Shown here: one piece after another, positions 1 through 12,664 of the stretch
Position numbering within the stretch: the first letter of the stretch is position 1
Layout: each line of letters begins with the position of its first letter
NCBI GenBank assembly: GCA_028554645.1
Contig: JAQOOI010000022.1
Coordinates: forward strand, 1,860,001-1,924,000
Source: Omphalotus guepiniiformis
Taxonomy: Eukaryota > Basidiomycota > Agaricomycetes > Agaricales > Omphalotaceae
Length of the DNA: 64,000 bases
Direction of reading: 5' to 3'
Notes under the pieces: generated by a model
The model's database searches: none
Seen by the model: only the letters and a program-made list of their open reading frames with translations
Told to the model about the DNA's origin: nothing
Position numbers and translations under genes: made by a program

Positions 1-748
1 CCTTCTTCTCATGTCCTCAGTGTCACTACCGCTATCGTTTCTCACGTACTAAAGCTCTTGGAATTGCCACCAATCCTTGTACGTAGTTACGGTTCTCCAT
101 CACTCATTTCTCTCTAATACACTCTTTCAGTCATCGTTGGAGGTTTATCAGCCTTCATATTCACTTTGATTACTCTCTTGTCGTCGTTTGTAACAACGTA
201 CCTCTTGGCTTACTTCCAAGGACCATCAAGTTCTAGCTTTTATCTCTCGACCTCCTCGTATTTTTTCTTTGATCCTACAGAGGTGATCCATGATCTCGTC
301 AAAGCTGCCTTACGCATACTTCAGGATCAGGATAGCAGCATACTGGACGCCGAGTCTATCTTGTCTGCTACCCAGCATCCGATTCCAGTCTCCGATATTC
401 CGAGGCCTGGTTTCCTGAAACGCTTTGTGCAGCGCTTCGTCATTGGATTGCCTCTCGTCGGGGCAGGATCCCTCCTTCACATGTTACTTTCCGCCCCATT
501 GATTGGGCCTGTGCACTGGTTAGCCCGGTACCGAGGGAATCGAAGACGGAACAATGATACTCGGGACATCTCAGCACTCATCATCACCGTCCTAATTGTC
601 TTGGGTGCTGCAAGGTCAGCTTACCTCTTTTTATTTTTGGTCTCTGCTCATCTTTGTCAGAGCATTGTATGCGGTATATCGACTTACCGAACGCATGACA
701 AAGAGAATACTCTTACGAGCAGAAGATGCAATCTTGGAAGTCAATTAA
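1..748 (+). CDS. RING-CH (MARCH-like) membrane E3 ubiquitin ligase, 3' part
   Basis: Only the C-terminal part lies in the window. The first exon (to about base 78) reads CPQCHYRYRFSRTKALG, the second half of a RING-CH finger with its last Cys pair. Splicing 78 to 131 gives a hydrophobic stretch, then a loop and two further membrane segments around PLVGAGSLLHMLLSAPLIGP and ALIITVLIVLGAAR. A final exon from about 660 ends in RLTERMTKRILLRAEDAIL and a stop at 748. Introns are at about 79-130, 230-280 (in frame, so uncertain) and 616-660. Family knowledge: MARCH-type ligases are polytopic proteins that ubiquitinate membrane proteins. The finger end is seen; ligase activity is inferred. It converges on NUP155, with 115 bases between the stops. 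Confidence 0.72.
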
Positions 749-863
749 AGTGCACGATAGTTTGTGTACAGGTCCGTGTAACAAGATACTTGTTACGGAC
801 AGTAAGATTTATCCTAATATGTACACTACTGCCTAGCAATCAATACCACTCCCTACTGAGTGT

Positions 864-3800
864 TCACCAATTTCGTCGTAGTTGCCGTTTAACGGCTTCA
901 TACTTGGCTTTAGTTTCACCACGGTCCGGGTGCAACTCCGCAACATACTGGTCTACAGCTAGATCTATCCGACTCACAGGGAACTCGCCTCGTCCCACAG
1001 ATGAATTTGGTCTCTTGGCCTCCTCAAGCCAATCAGAGAGAAGTACTGCAATGTCCGAAGATATTGCTTGAACGTTTGCTTGAGCATTAAATGGAGGGAT
1101 CTAATCAGGTTGTAAGGTGTGATGGCTTTGAACTAGAGCTAAGGCCCAACTAAAAAACTTACGTGAGATTCATACATTTCGTGAAATGCATCCCATATCT
1201 CTGAAAAGGGCACGCCACATTGTACTAGTACTCTCGGCGCCCACCCATATGGTAAGACTTGTTTCCTGTCTAAAGCGAACCGCACCAGAAAATCTGTGAC
1301 AAGACCTGACGACCAAACTATGAGTTTGATATCCTTGAACAGCCAAACAGTAACACTCACGAAGGGGGAAGGCAGACTCCGATGGATGGAATCTTTGGCC
1401 TAATGGTACGACTTTTGCTACGACGTGGTCCGCTTGCGCTAGTTGATCCACATTCTCTTCGGCGACTGCAAGAAAAGTGAGCACAATACGAAAACTTCGA
1501 ACCATTGAACGCACTCTGTTCAAATATTTGACTCCATATTTGACGAAGGATGACATCGTCACGATGTTCAGAAACGTGTAAGCAAAGCAATTTGAGCGCC
1601 GGGAGATCAAAAGGCAATGCATAATCTTGAAACAGCTAAATTGCCGAAGAGCGAGAAATTTGAGGACAGACAACAAGCCAACTTCGCAAGCTTACCTCTG
1701 ACATCGTGAATAATCTCTTGGAAAGAGCATTGATTCGTCTTCCAACTTCCAGTGCATCATTCACATGTGGTAGTAGAGTGTGATATATTTCCAATTGCAC
1801 TTGTGCGACCTCTAGTTTTTCTTCCAAATCTGTCAGGAAAGCGATAGCAGTTTCGTGTCGACCTCCCGCAGAGACGGGGTGCGATTTCGCATTGCCGACA
1901 GCTAGTGTTAGATATTCTAATCGATTGTCCAAATGTAGTTCAAAGCTATGTGAAACGTCAGTATAAACTGCCCAGTAGTTTGAGTGAATCAACATACTCG
2001 GTAGATTCAGCAAGAGCGCTGAGAACCTCAGCAGCCCGCAACGGCTGACCATCCTTCACGTAGAACTGCCACAGTAACTGAAATTTCTCCACCGACACCG
2101 GCTCGCGCCGTAAGTGTGCTTCTAGGAACGGTGGCCGAATCTGGGGACAAATATCAGCATTCAGCGTCAAGATAAGAAATGTTATAGACCTCAAGTAAAT
2201 CGTCGGCAAGTTGTCTACTTATTAGCCAGTCATACAGCGTCGAATGGAACATTTCGTCTTCGCTAGCAAATGCTAGATCATAAGCATGAGCTTTGACTGA
2301 TTCCAAGTCCTGCATTGTGAGCGTAGAACCGGCTGCTTCTGGTTCATCGCTTTGACGCTCGAACACCGACAGTGAATCCAGGATCAGCTCATAGCATCGC
2401 AGCCTTTGCTCGAAAAAGGGCCGACGTGAGTCGTCAGAAGTAGACCCAGAGTGCCAGTAATCCAGCCCCGCGTTGTCTTGATCAAAAACCTGGGCACAGA
2501 GCAAAGGAAGCTCAATAGCACCTATAATATATTAATCTAAATCTTATGACCGGTCCGTGAAAATACCATGTTCACCTTTTGCAAAGCTTAATAGCTGGAA
2601 GTCTCCGCAAATTTCACGCAATTTCTCGAGATCCAAAATGCGGGCACCCCTGCTATATAATCTAGACACAACTCGCAGAGATCAGCTTGAGAAGTCTTGG
2701 TAATGTTTAGAACTACCTGAGAGATTCCGACAACCAATTTTGTCTCTCTGCAACATTGGACGTTTCGACGGCTTTGCGAACGTTCTCTTTTGCCTGTAAC
2801 ATTGATTAGCGCAAGTCATGATGAAGCACTGAGAATCTCACTTTGTAAAGCATGACATCGTCGGTACTGCAGAAAGACCCACACCTATTTTGCAACACAT
2901 CGCTGATGGTGTCCACCTTGTTTACGCAAGTCAAATAGAGAAACTATGTCCTTTCACGGTGTACGTACACTTATTTGTTGCCCAATCTGTTGGTCGATGA
3001 TGACATTCACTAAAGCCCTCGAAGCCGTTAAGCCGTTTTGTGTAGTGATGAGATCCTCAAAGGTCAAGTTCGAGATGATGTTCTGAGTCTCGCTGTCGCA
3101 TCTAATTCTAGTCTAAGCAAACTGCAGACGGATCATTGAGAACTGAGAGTTTACTTGGTCATGATTTCACCAAAATGGTAGTCGTTTAGGAGAAGGACGA
3201 ACGAGAGGGCTTCAATAAGCCTGGTCAGCAAAGATAGGAGTTCAGACACCGAAGCTTGCTCTGCCTGGAGAAAAAATGTCAGCAGAGGACGACATCAAGG
3301 TGACAAGTTCAAATACCTTCCAAGCCTCTTGTTCCATAGCAGGAGCGCGCGATACCGCAGAATCACCAGGAGTAGAATGGAACAAATGTGGGTTTTTGTC
3401 AAGGAGATCCTTGAGCGCATACAGATTTTTTTGAATAGTGATGAGTTGTTGATCCGAAACAGCAATCTGTCTGTGAAAAAGAATTCAGTCTTAGCAAGCA
3501 AGCCTTTATGTAGATTATACCCTGATATTGCCAATTTAGATTTCCACAAAGGCCGCACTAATCTTGCAAGATATAAAGCCAATCCTTCCCTTCTACCACT
3601 GTAAATAGCAGTACCCTGATTCTCACCTGAAAGAGGATTCGATCAACGATAACCCAGAAACATCTCAAGGAAACATACTCTTGCCGTAGACCATCCTTTC
3701 AGACCATATAGGTCTTTCACCAAAATCATAAAACGCCTGTTTGGCCACAGCAGCGAGATCGGGACTGACTGAACTAATTCCTGCTGAAGACGCGTCCGTG

Positions 3801-5872
3801 CCATCCAAAAAGGTATTCCCGCAAGCAAGCCCAAGCAGCATAGCACAAGTCTGGTTTCGGCCAAAGCTGTATGACAAGTCAATCTCAAGTGTATCAAGGT
3901 GGCGCAACCTAACCTACCTGTCTCTGAACTCAACGATAGGCTGAATATTTCCTTCGGATTGAAGTTCTTCAATCACGGCTTTAAGGTAATCTAGAGCTCG
4001 TCTTTTGACCAAAAATGTCAAACCCACGTTGGTCAAAATCATGAACTGACGAGGCGGTTCCCCAAACTGAGTTGCGAGTTCGTTCGTAACAGTAAGACCA
4101 GGCAAGTCCTGAGCTAAGGGTTTCTGAGGAACAGGCGCCATAGCCCAGGTTCTGCCTGGTATTGAGAGCAACGTCGCGTATTCCGTCAGGGGTGGTCGTC
4201 CCGAACCACTCTGACCACCGTAGATAGAATAATTCGGTTGTATCGTCTGCTGTGGTAGGTTCAGCTGCTCGAGGGAACCGATCCGCGTGAGATCCGGAGA
4301 CATGCAGAGCAAATAATCCACACTGTCCACATCACCTGCCTGGGCACATATTGTAAGACCATCGGCATACGAAGAATTGTCCAGACTGGTAATTATATAA
4401 GGACGAGACTGGCGGGACGGTTGACCTTGCACCGTGCCGTAATTATTTACCGATGGTCGATAAACTTTTTCTTGCTCGTCAGGATGAATCAGATTGGACG
4501 GAGGCAGCCTGACATGCGCTAGTTGCAATGGTCGTATGCCCGAAGGTTGTATCGTAGTGGAGTAGCCAAATCCAGGAGAAAAGTATAACCTAACACCGCT
4601 AGTGGTTATTGCCAGTAGTTGGATGCCGGCGCGAGATTCCAAGAGGCTGACAGGATGTAGCGTCATAATTTGGAAATTTTGAGGTGTGACAATCGGAGAG
4701 CCCGGGCATTTGTCCTGGGTTGCCTTGTATAAATTTGAGATCGTCTGAATATGTTGAATCGACTTCTCGGAGGTGGGTCTATAAATCGATATAACGTTCT
4801 TTTCCGTTAATGTGTAGAAACATTGTCTCTCAGAGTCAACAACCAAGTTGTTGATGCGGTCTGTGAAAGTCCTATGAGCGTGATGGCGGTAGTTGTAGAT
4901 GAGCGTATTTACCTTCAACGCTAGATGTCGCGAATCTGGGAATCAAGCTCGACATGCCTCCAACGGAGTGGTTGATGAGTTGGACGCGTTTTCCAAACCA
5001 CCCCTCATTTTCTTGATAATGGAATTCATACAAATTACCATCTTGTGAGCCGCACATGAAAATGCGCCCGTCTGGAGTCCCAGCAACAGATGTCATCTCT
5101 ACTTCCGTGGAAACAGTCAAGTCGGTGGCGTACAATTTGACCTCTTTCCGACCAGGACTCCCGGAGCCAATGGCGGGCGATAAGGAGAGTGCAATAAGAA
5201 GTACAGACACCGGCGTACAGATGACTAGGAGATGTGATATTTCCTCGATGAAAAGACCTTTCTTGGGTTTAACGACAGATACGTGGGTGATCACATATGG
5301 TTGGTCAACGAAAGAGCTAATGTCTTGACTACTTTTCTAGCATCAGTACCCACTATCGATAGTGAACTATGTCAAACGCGCCTGTCATTATAATCCCATA
5401 AGAAAAGCTTGTGGTCAATGGAAATCCACACTCTTTCAATCTCAGGTATCAAGCCCATGTGCGAATTGACACTGGTACCTGCACAAAGTTAGACACAGAG
5501 GTTCAGTCATCAAAGGTCCACATACTGCTGTAGTATTGGAACAATGCATCTGGTATGCCGACCAGCTTTCGTTTTTGAAATGGTACGCGAACATCGTCAG
5601 GAAACACGCTATAGGAGGACGAAGCCTGTCCTGTGGCTTTGGTAGTGTTAGTTTTCATTTCCAAGAACATGACGATCCCGCAAAGCAAACGAACGTAGTG
5701 TATCTCCGAGGTCAGGTATAGCTTGCGAGTCTTTGGAGAACTGTTCGTGGAGTACTTTGCTCGCATTCTGCAAAGTAGCAAGGTCCACAGGCGCAGATTT
5801 CTCCCCAACTACCGCTCTTTTGTTGCTGGGTCCTGCAAAGGAGCTGGATTGAAGGTAGGAAGAGGAGGCCAT
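864..5872 (-). CDS. NUP170: Nucleoporin NUP155/NUP170 family
   Basis: A large multi-exon gene for the scaffold nucleoporin of the inner ring of the nuclear pore. The start MASSSYLQSSS is followed by LQNASKVLHEQF, PDLGDTLRS and YSVFPDDVRVPFQKRKLVG, the conserved entry to the N-terminal beta-propeller. HVSVVKPKKGLFIEEI and LVICTPVSVLLIALSL are propeller strands. The rest is alpha-solenoid. The last exon, after an intron from 1162 to about 1105, gives IPPFNAQANVQAISSDIAVL and ends KAKYEAVKRQLRRNW, the usual NUP155 C-terminus. Roughly fifteen short introns are needed, and the middle third is less certain than the two ends. It shares a 137-base divergent promoter with the RNase III-like gene. Confidence 0.9.
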
Positions 5873-6009
5873 TCACCGCGTTGGCGACTGTTGCAAGTTA
5901 AACGCGTCGATGAAAGAAATAGAATTACGTCAGCGCAATCACGTTCTGGAAAGTTGAAGTTGAATGAACGGAGGCGCCTCCTTCGCCATACACACATACA
6001 TACATCCCT

Positions 6010-7133
6010 ATGGTGCTCGGTGGTACCTCTCGCCGTGACTTTGTCGTCGTTCAACAAAGGCTATTTCAATTTGTGGATGATCCAGCTTTTCATTTTCGCC
6101 TGCCTCAACTCTCTCGAGCAACTTGGGAAACACTGTGTAACGACGACGCGGAGAGGGAACGGCTAGAATTCTCGGGAGATACATCCATGGCGGCTTTTGT
6201 TGGTTCAAAGCTCTGTTACGAGCTTCCTGAGGGTTCGCCACATCAATTATCCGTACGTGGCTGACCGGGAAATGCAGAGACTCAGACACACATTTGGCTC
6301 AGATTGCTCGCAGTGCCCTGACTGCGAATTCGACATTCGCTCGGCTCATGAAATACGCTGGCTGCGGCGATACTGGACACAACACTAAATTATCTGGGGA
6401 CGCTTTTGAGGCGATCATTGGTGCTTACGAGAAACAAAGTGGCCACGGTGCTCTTGAAAGCTGGTTTGAACAGAACTATATGCATCTCCTTGCATTCGCA
6501 GCAAATGTAGCTCGGTAAGATCTCTGCACATCGTGAAGATCTTTTGTTTCAATTTGTCGCATGTATTTATATGCAGATCCATGCTCAGCAAGGGGAAGCA
6601 CCCGAAACGAACACCCCTAGGTCTGTTTAAATCACAAATATTCAAACCCTTCCGTGGTATGTTATCTAGCCACGTTCCAGCGAATCTCTCTAATCTTTGT
6701 CTACAGCCAGTCAACGCCGCCGCGCAGTGTCTCGTCATTCAGTACAGACACCTAAGAAAGCAATGAAGACTAGTAATCAACGACAATGCCTGCCATCATC
6801 ATCTCTGCCAGAAACTATTGATCTCACTACTACCTCTGCTAGCGACTGGGAGGACGAGCAGGACGAGCACACTCTAGTTACGGACGAGAACGAGATTGTC
6901 GAAATTTCGATGAAGGAGTTTCTAACATCAGCAGTGCATACCAATATTCTCTTGATTTTGGGTTTCAACTGATAACACTGCTATAGAAAAAGAGAGAGTT
7001 TGCGAAAGTGCTGATACTGTCAAGAACCTTATCTAGAGCTTCGTCATGCAGTGATCTCACTGTCGAAAGTTCTGAAACAATATTTACACTCCCAGAGCTT
7101 GGTGATGTGGGCAACCCTATTATTATTGATTAA
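6010..7133 (+). CDS. RNase III domain protein
   Basis: Exon 1 carries ERERLEFSGDTSM, the RNase III signature with one change (usual ERLEFLGD). An intron at 6253-6302 joins it to IARSALTANSTFARLMKYAG and then GDAFEAIIGAYEKQSG, which keeps the second Asp and Glu of the active site. All four catalytic acidic residues therefore seem present, so it may still cut double-stranded RNA. Later exons are basic and acidic low-complexity sequence without a clear dsRNA-binding domain, ending FTLPELGDVGNPIIID. Introns lie at about 6515-6576, 6630-6708 and 6940-6986. It is much shorter than Dicer. Small single-domain RNase III proteins like this are common in mushrooms; substrate and role are unknown. Confidence 0.75.
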
Positions 7134-7588
7134 CGAGAAGTCTACAAGAGCAACACATAACTTATATAACGTGAGTACTGGTAGTGGTATTCGCAATTCG
7201 TGGCGCGATTCAACATAGATCACTGACTCTTGAAAAGCACTAGTAGTACTACTTTATGCACGAGAAACTAGACCCTTACTGTACGATGTAGATGAGGATA
7301 TGGGATATCCTCCTTATTCTTGAGATACCTACTGCAATCTTTAACCTGATCCTTGTCAAAGCTGTGCGACTGTCAAAACATTAGAGGTGCCCAGATTGCT
7401 CTCCCGCACTGCAACCTACTTACGGCAACTGAATGCAACTCTTATACCGGTGTTCGTTTGAACTGCTGATGCAGAGCTGATGTGGATCAAAGCAGTTGAT
7501 AGGTTACCGCGTTCTACAACCAGCAAGCTACCAGTTGAACCATCTATAAAGTTCCAAGCCCTTCAAGACTGTTCTCTGTCCATGAATT

Positions 7589-9955
7589 ATGCTCCTAGAT
7601 GAGACACAATTAGGTCTTCAAGCTACGTCGCCGACGAACACCATGACAATGTCCTCCTTTACCAGTACAAGTACTCGCACGAATGGCACATGGGCTGTGC
7701 GCCCTGCATCCCACACCATTCTGCAACATGTCCAAACCAGCTTTCCCCACCACAGAGGCACAAGCGACTCTCCGGACACCAAACTACATAGTCCCAATGT
7801 TTCTCTGTCGATTTCATTTCGGGAAAATCAAGCTCGTGGACCAAGAACTCTGAGGCCCACACGAGCTGATTCATTGCACACGTCTTCCCCCATTGCTCCA
7901 AGTCAAGGTATGTCTGCTTATAATGCTACCTATTTAGATTGTCCTTACAGGTTTGGTTTGGATTGTAGTCACGTTCCAGTGGGTCAAGGGAGAATTGCTT
8001 GGGAAAGGAAGCTATGGACATGTTTATCTAGCACTGAATGCAACAAATGGAGAGATCCTTGCCGTCAAGCAAGTCGAATTACTCAGGAATCCGAGCGGCC
8101 AGTCAACTTCTCGTCAATTAGAAGTCATAGAAGCGCTAAAGTTTGAAAGCGATACACTCCAGGAGTTGGACCATCCGCACATCGTACAGTATTTAGGTTT
8201 TGAAGAAAGTCTCGATCACTTGAGCTTGTATGTCCCTTCTCATTTGCCTCCTCCTCAAGCTGATACCACATAGCTTTATGGAATACGTGTCTGGAGGCTC
8301 AATTGGGAGTTGTCTGAAAGCTCACGGTCGATTCGACGAGGAGGTCACCAAATCTTTTACTAGACAGATACTCAATGGTCTAGAGTACCTTCACTCCAAA
8401 GGCATCATACATCGGGTCAGTCTAAATCCTACATCATCTTGATCATTACTCGTAAACTGACAGGCAGCATAGGATCTCAAAGCTGATAATATACTCGTGG
8501 AGGTGTCTGGGATATGTAAGATATCAGACTTTGGTATATCCAAACAAGCCGGAGAAATCGACGGCCGAGCTTTCACTGAGATGAAAGGCACCAGTTTTTG
8601 GATGGCACCTGAAGCGTTTAACCCTAAGGAGACTGACGGATATGATGCGAAAGTTGATATTTGGAGCATTGGGTGTGTCATACTCGAAATGTGGACTGCC
8701 AAAAGGCCCTGGTATGGATACGAACTATGGCCTGTAATGATGAAAGTAAGTTGAACCTCGATGCATCGAACCCCTCATCTTATTCGTCCTAGGTCTGCAC
8801 CGAAAGATTAGCACCTCCGCTTCCTGACAATCTTCATCTAAGTAAGGCGGCATTGGATATACGCGACAAATGCTTCAAGAAGTAAGTCAGGTGTTCGTGT
8901 ACCTTCTGCCCGCGCTCATATGAATCCTAAGGGATCCGCGGGATAGACCTTCAGCCGCCGAGTTGCAATACCATCCCTATCTTGTCATGCGACCTGGTTG
9001 GTGTTTTGACCAATCTGATATTGAGGGGCTGCAGTCATCAGAAGCACTAAACGAAATGTTGACCATTCGTCGTGTCAAATCGTCTACCAGTCTATCTCGC
9101 CGCAGTCATTACAATGAGAAGAACTTACCTCCGGTACCATTACTCCCTCCGCTATTCTTTGGATGTCATCCTAGAGCTTCAGTGGGTAGTCAAGTACCCC
9201 CTGCGCCAGTCAACGCACCCCCTCCCCTACCGCCCCCCATAATTCATATCACACCTCCCGGTTCCCCTAGCAGATCAAGTCCTTACGCCCAACCCGAGGA
9301 AAACTCGCCATCTCCAAGTACATCGAACTCCAGCTCGAAATGGTCTACTCCCCGCAAGAAATCTTTCTATGTTGCTAATCCTGATCCAGAAGAGTATTTA
9401 GAGCCTCGGTCTGCCTTCGTTTACCACCCACCTCCTCTCCCGAACACCAACTCTCGCACGCTGCATCCTTCTCCTCGCCGCACGCCTTCCACTCCAGCCC
9501 TTCGGCATAGTGCTGCCCCTACGCGAAGCTCTTCAACCAATTGTTCTGACAGTGACAGCGAGACCTACACTGGCTCATCTATGTGGCAGAAGCCCCCTCC
9601 TGATATGAGGCTCCGTTCTCGTCCAAAGAGTAAAGGCGCAGGTCGTCTGAGTCTATCTAACAAACGTGATTCTGCCTGGGAACGACCGTTTCTGGAGGAC
9701 ATATATCAGGATCTTCAGGCATTCTTCCCTGATCATGATATTGACGAACCTATCATCAAAGAAAGCGAGGACGCGAACACCCCAACCTCGGTTTCAGCTT
9801 CACGAGAGATACCAAGTGGGCTGAAGCGAGGGAAGAAGTCCATACGAATGGTAGCTCAAGAACAGGTCAAGAGGTCTCAGTCGATTTCCTCTCAGAGGCG
9901 CAGGCGAACCACCAAACTCTGGGGCGGCCGTCTCCAAGAAGTACCATCGTCATAG
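7589..9955 (+). CDS. MAPKKK of BCK1/STE11 type with regulatory segment after the kinase
   Basis: A Ser/Thr-rich N-terminus of about 106 residues is followed by a full kinase domain: GKGSYGHV (glycine loop), AVKQVE (catalytic Lys), IIHRDLKADN after an intron at 8416-8472, SDFGIS (DFG), GTSFWMAPE and DIWSIGCVILEM. The domain ends near YHPYLVMRPGWCF, and the same frame continues for about 315 residues: proline-rich PPPLPPPIIHITPPGSP, then PRKKSFYVANPDPEEY, EDIYQDLQAFFPDHDIDEP, KKSIRMVAQEQ and TTKLWGGRLQEV. In basidiomycete BCK1 proteins as I recall them, these blocks lie before the kinase domain, so the order looks swapped. Expected role: cell wall integrity MAPK cascade, phosphorylating a MAPKK. 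The start is tentative. Confidence 0.82.
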
Positions 9956-10189
9956 GGTTTATAGTACATAGTCACCTTATTGGATATTATAATAAGCATC
10001 AGAACCTTAGCATAGAATAATTTAACTCTTCCATAGTAACGCAGAAATAATATTACACAATAATGGGTCCCAGGGGATCATGTATTCAGGAAGGCAACTC
10101 TCGGAGTGACGGCCTGCACTTTATATAGGGAACGCGTACAAGGGTATTCAAAGTACCTCGGCAACCCATTTTCCACCCACACCTCGCAA

Positions 10190-12288
10190 TCAGAAATGTT
10201 CCTTTGCATCAAGTTAGTCGAGAATGTAACGGGAAATTCCAGTGAGGTACATACCTTAGCGAACGAGAACTCTACACCGGAGCTTGTATGGTGAACAGTC
10301 GCCTCCTTGATCGCCTTGGCAAGGACACCAGGGCCGCAGAAGTAGGTCTGTATAGAAAGATGAGTGTCATACCACTAAGATCGGGTGAACAAGCACGCAC
10401 TCCGACTTTAGTTCTCAACTGAGACTTGCTACCTGGAATATATTGTCCAGACTCAATGGCCTGTCTCATCTGCCCGTAAATCGTCATCCAATCAGGGCGT
10501 CCAAACATTGTACGGGTACGCAAAAGAGTGAGAGGATCGTATTCAGCACCAGCATCGTTGACAGCAATATTCCAAAGCATGTCTTCGCCAATCTTTTGAG
10601 TGAGGTAGATGTTGATCCGCAAGAAGTTGGCTAATTTAGACACCATTAGTGAGTGCGCCGCGAATGTATAATTGGGAACTCACGATCAGCCTGTGCTGAC
10701 TCCACCTCTGAGAGCAGACTTTGGAACCAACCGAAAGATGGGGCGTCACGACAGACCCAGAAGAACTCGACACGGCGAAGAGTACCCAAATTCCCTCTCT
10801 TCTGACGGTACCAAATATGTTTGAGAATGGAAGCAAAGGGTGTAACGCCTGCATGCATGTTTAAGAAATTTGATCGTCAAGCAGTCCAAAAAAAAACGAC
10901 TCGTACCAATACCAGCACCGATGAGAACAGCGACCTCGACATCAAACACGTCCTCAGCGGGAGCACCATAAGGCCCGTCAATCCGAACAGTGGGAAGAGA
11001 AACGCCACTGCTAGAATCGAGCTCAACAAAGTCACTGCGAGCCGCCGTCTTCTCATCCTTCTCGGTGCCTTTCATGGCGGCCTGGGTCATGGAAGCAACA
11101 ACAGATGGACCGACCCCAAGACGCTCTCCAAGCTGTTGGGTCCAATCACCCACTTGACGGATGTGAATAGAGACGTATGGGTCTTCAGGGGCAGACGTGA
11201 TGGTGAATGGAGCATCATCAGTCATGAGGCAATGCGAATAAATGATGTGAAGGCTCACTGGATGCCATTGGAACTTGGACAGCTCGGGAATCTGAATGAA
11301 AAGCCACTGACCCGCTACATACTTGAAACTGGGCTTGACGATACGAAGTTCCATGGCACCTTTAGATATCATATGAGTATTGATTCCCAAAATCACTCCC
11401 TGCACTCACCGCTGGGGTGAATGAGAACCTTTGAAAGACGAGTGGCTCTACGCGCGCGAAACTCTCGGTACACCCTTTCGCCGAAATAGATGATACCAGG
11501 CCATATGATGAACCTCCAACTAAGGTACCCAAGGCAATGCTGTGTCGAGTAGAAAGGGAAAGTACTGATATAGTCTGGATTGACAGAGTCACGGACGAAA
11601 CAACCAGTGGCATGGGTGTAAAGTCCAAGCATGAAAAAGAATGCCAGGTGGTGTGTATACCAGAAAGCCTCAAAACATTGGTTGCGGATCTTATGGTGGG
11701 CAGTACCGTACATCAACAGCATTATGAGAAGCATGAAATGGCCAGAGACGCCTCCGGCTTGGGTGTAGTGTATCTGAAGAGCAATCTGTTTCCGAACCTC
11801 TGTGAAAATACACCGTAAGCAGAGACAGAAAAGATAGGGGCAATCTACTCACGGGTACGCTCTACGTTGAAGAAATTGACATAATGAGCTGTGGTATGAA
11901 CCGCCGACCAAAATGCCATGGAATACGCTACTTGACGATGGAACCAGATGTTCTCGTCGGCGGGGAATAGCCATTGAAGTTTAGGTCGGACCACCCGAAT
12001 AACATTGCGAAGCATCGGTAGGAGAATAAGGCCACCATCGAAGGCGAGAACGAGACCAGCGCCCCGAGAAATCCATACAGAGTACGTCAGGGCATTGAGG
12101 GCGGCCAACTTCTGGTTAGTTTCCTGAGACAAAGGCTTGAGTGGCACGAACAAGGCTAGAAGTTGGGTAGTATATACCTGACTGTGCCATCCATACGCAA
12201 AGAAGAACAGATGGAGACCATAGAAAATAACGTTGAAGGAAAGCCTCCTTCCGTTGAGAAACTCCCTCTTGAACCAGCTTTCACCCAT
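10190..12288 (-). CDS. noxA: NADPH oxidase NoxA
   Basis: Superoxide-generating flavocytochrome of the gp91phox family, with six membrane helices, two haems and FAD- and NADPH-binding domains. The start MGESWFKREFLNGRRL precedes the helices. HRQVAYSMAFWSAVHTTAHY and YTHHLAFFFMLGLYTHATG hold the haem histidines. FFFF-less C-terminal blocks follow: DGPYGAPAEDVF, VAVLIGAGIGVTPFASIL and TYFCGPGVLAKAI, ending EFSFAKEHF like other Nox proteins. Introns are seen at about 11734-11845, 11346-11408 and 10851-10909, and the last at 10202-10254. The FAD motif, normally HPFTIT, is interrupted by 51 bases (see findings). The NoxR and Cdc24 partners are not in the window. In filamentous fungi NoxA acts in fruiting and hyphal differentiation. 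Confidence 0.93.
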
Positions 12289-12664
12289 TGGAATCGTGTG
12301 TCAATCGTTGAGCAAGAATAAAGCAGAGTGTCCGGGTCAACCAGACGAAGACGAAGAAGAAAGAGAGAGTGGCAAGCAGAGAAAATAAAGAGAAAGAGCG
12401 TAGCCAGACGGCGTACAGAAGAAAAAAGGGAGTGCTAATGTATGGGTGGAAGAGAAAGAGATGAAACTGATGGTCACGGTGGTTTCGGTGTGACCATGGT
12501 GATGACCCCTCTTTCGGTCCTTCATCAGCCAGATTTCGGTCGTTTCTTCGCTACCTCTGTTCCGTTACTACTAAATTCCACTGTCTCGGTCTGCTTCTCA
12601 TGCTCTTCATCAGGCTCTTCATCATTGTCAATATACTTGTTGTAAGTACTCTACACTCTTGCAA
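12289..12664. other. Intergenic region, noxA leader/promoter and MAD2 3' side
   Basis: The minus strand of 12335-12440 is strongly pyrimidine-rich, as expected for a core promoter or leader of a basidiomycete gene read leftward into noxA. No further gene, RNA or repeat is evident. Confidence 0.5.

Noticed and set aside
5723..6166. Plus-strand open frame across the NUP155 start and the RNase III start
   Set aside because: Overlaps the coding exon of NUP155 and the divergent promoter; no family character.
10821..11420. Plus-strand 199-codon open frame
   Set aside because: Antisense of the conserved noxA exons.
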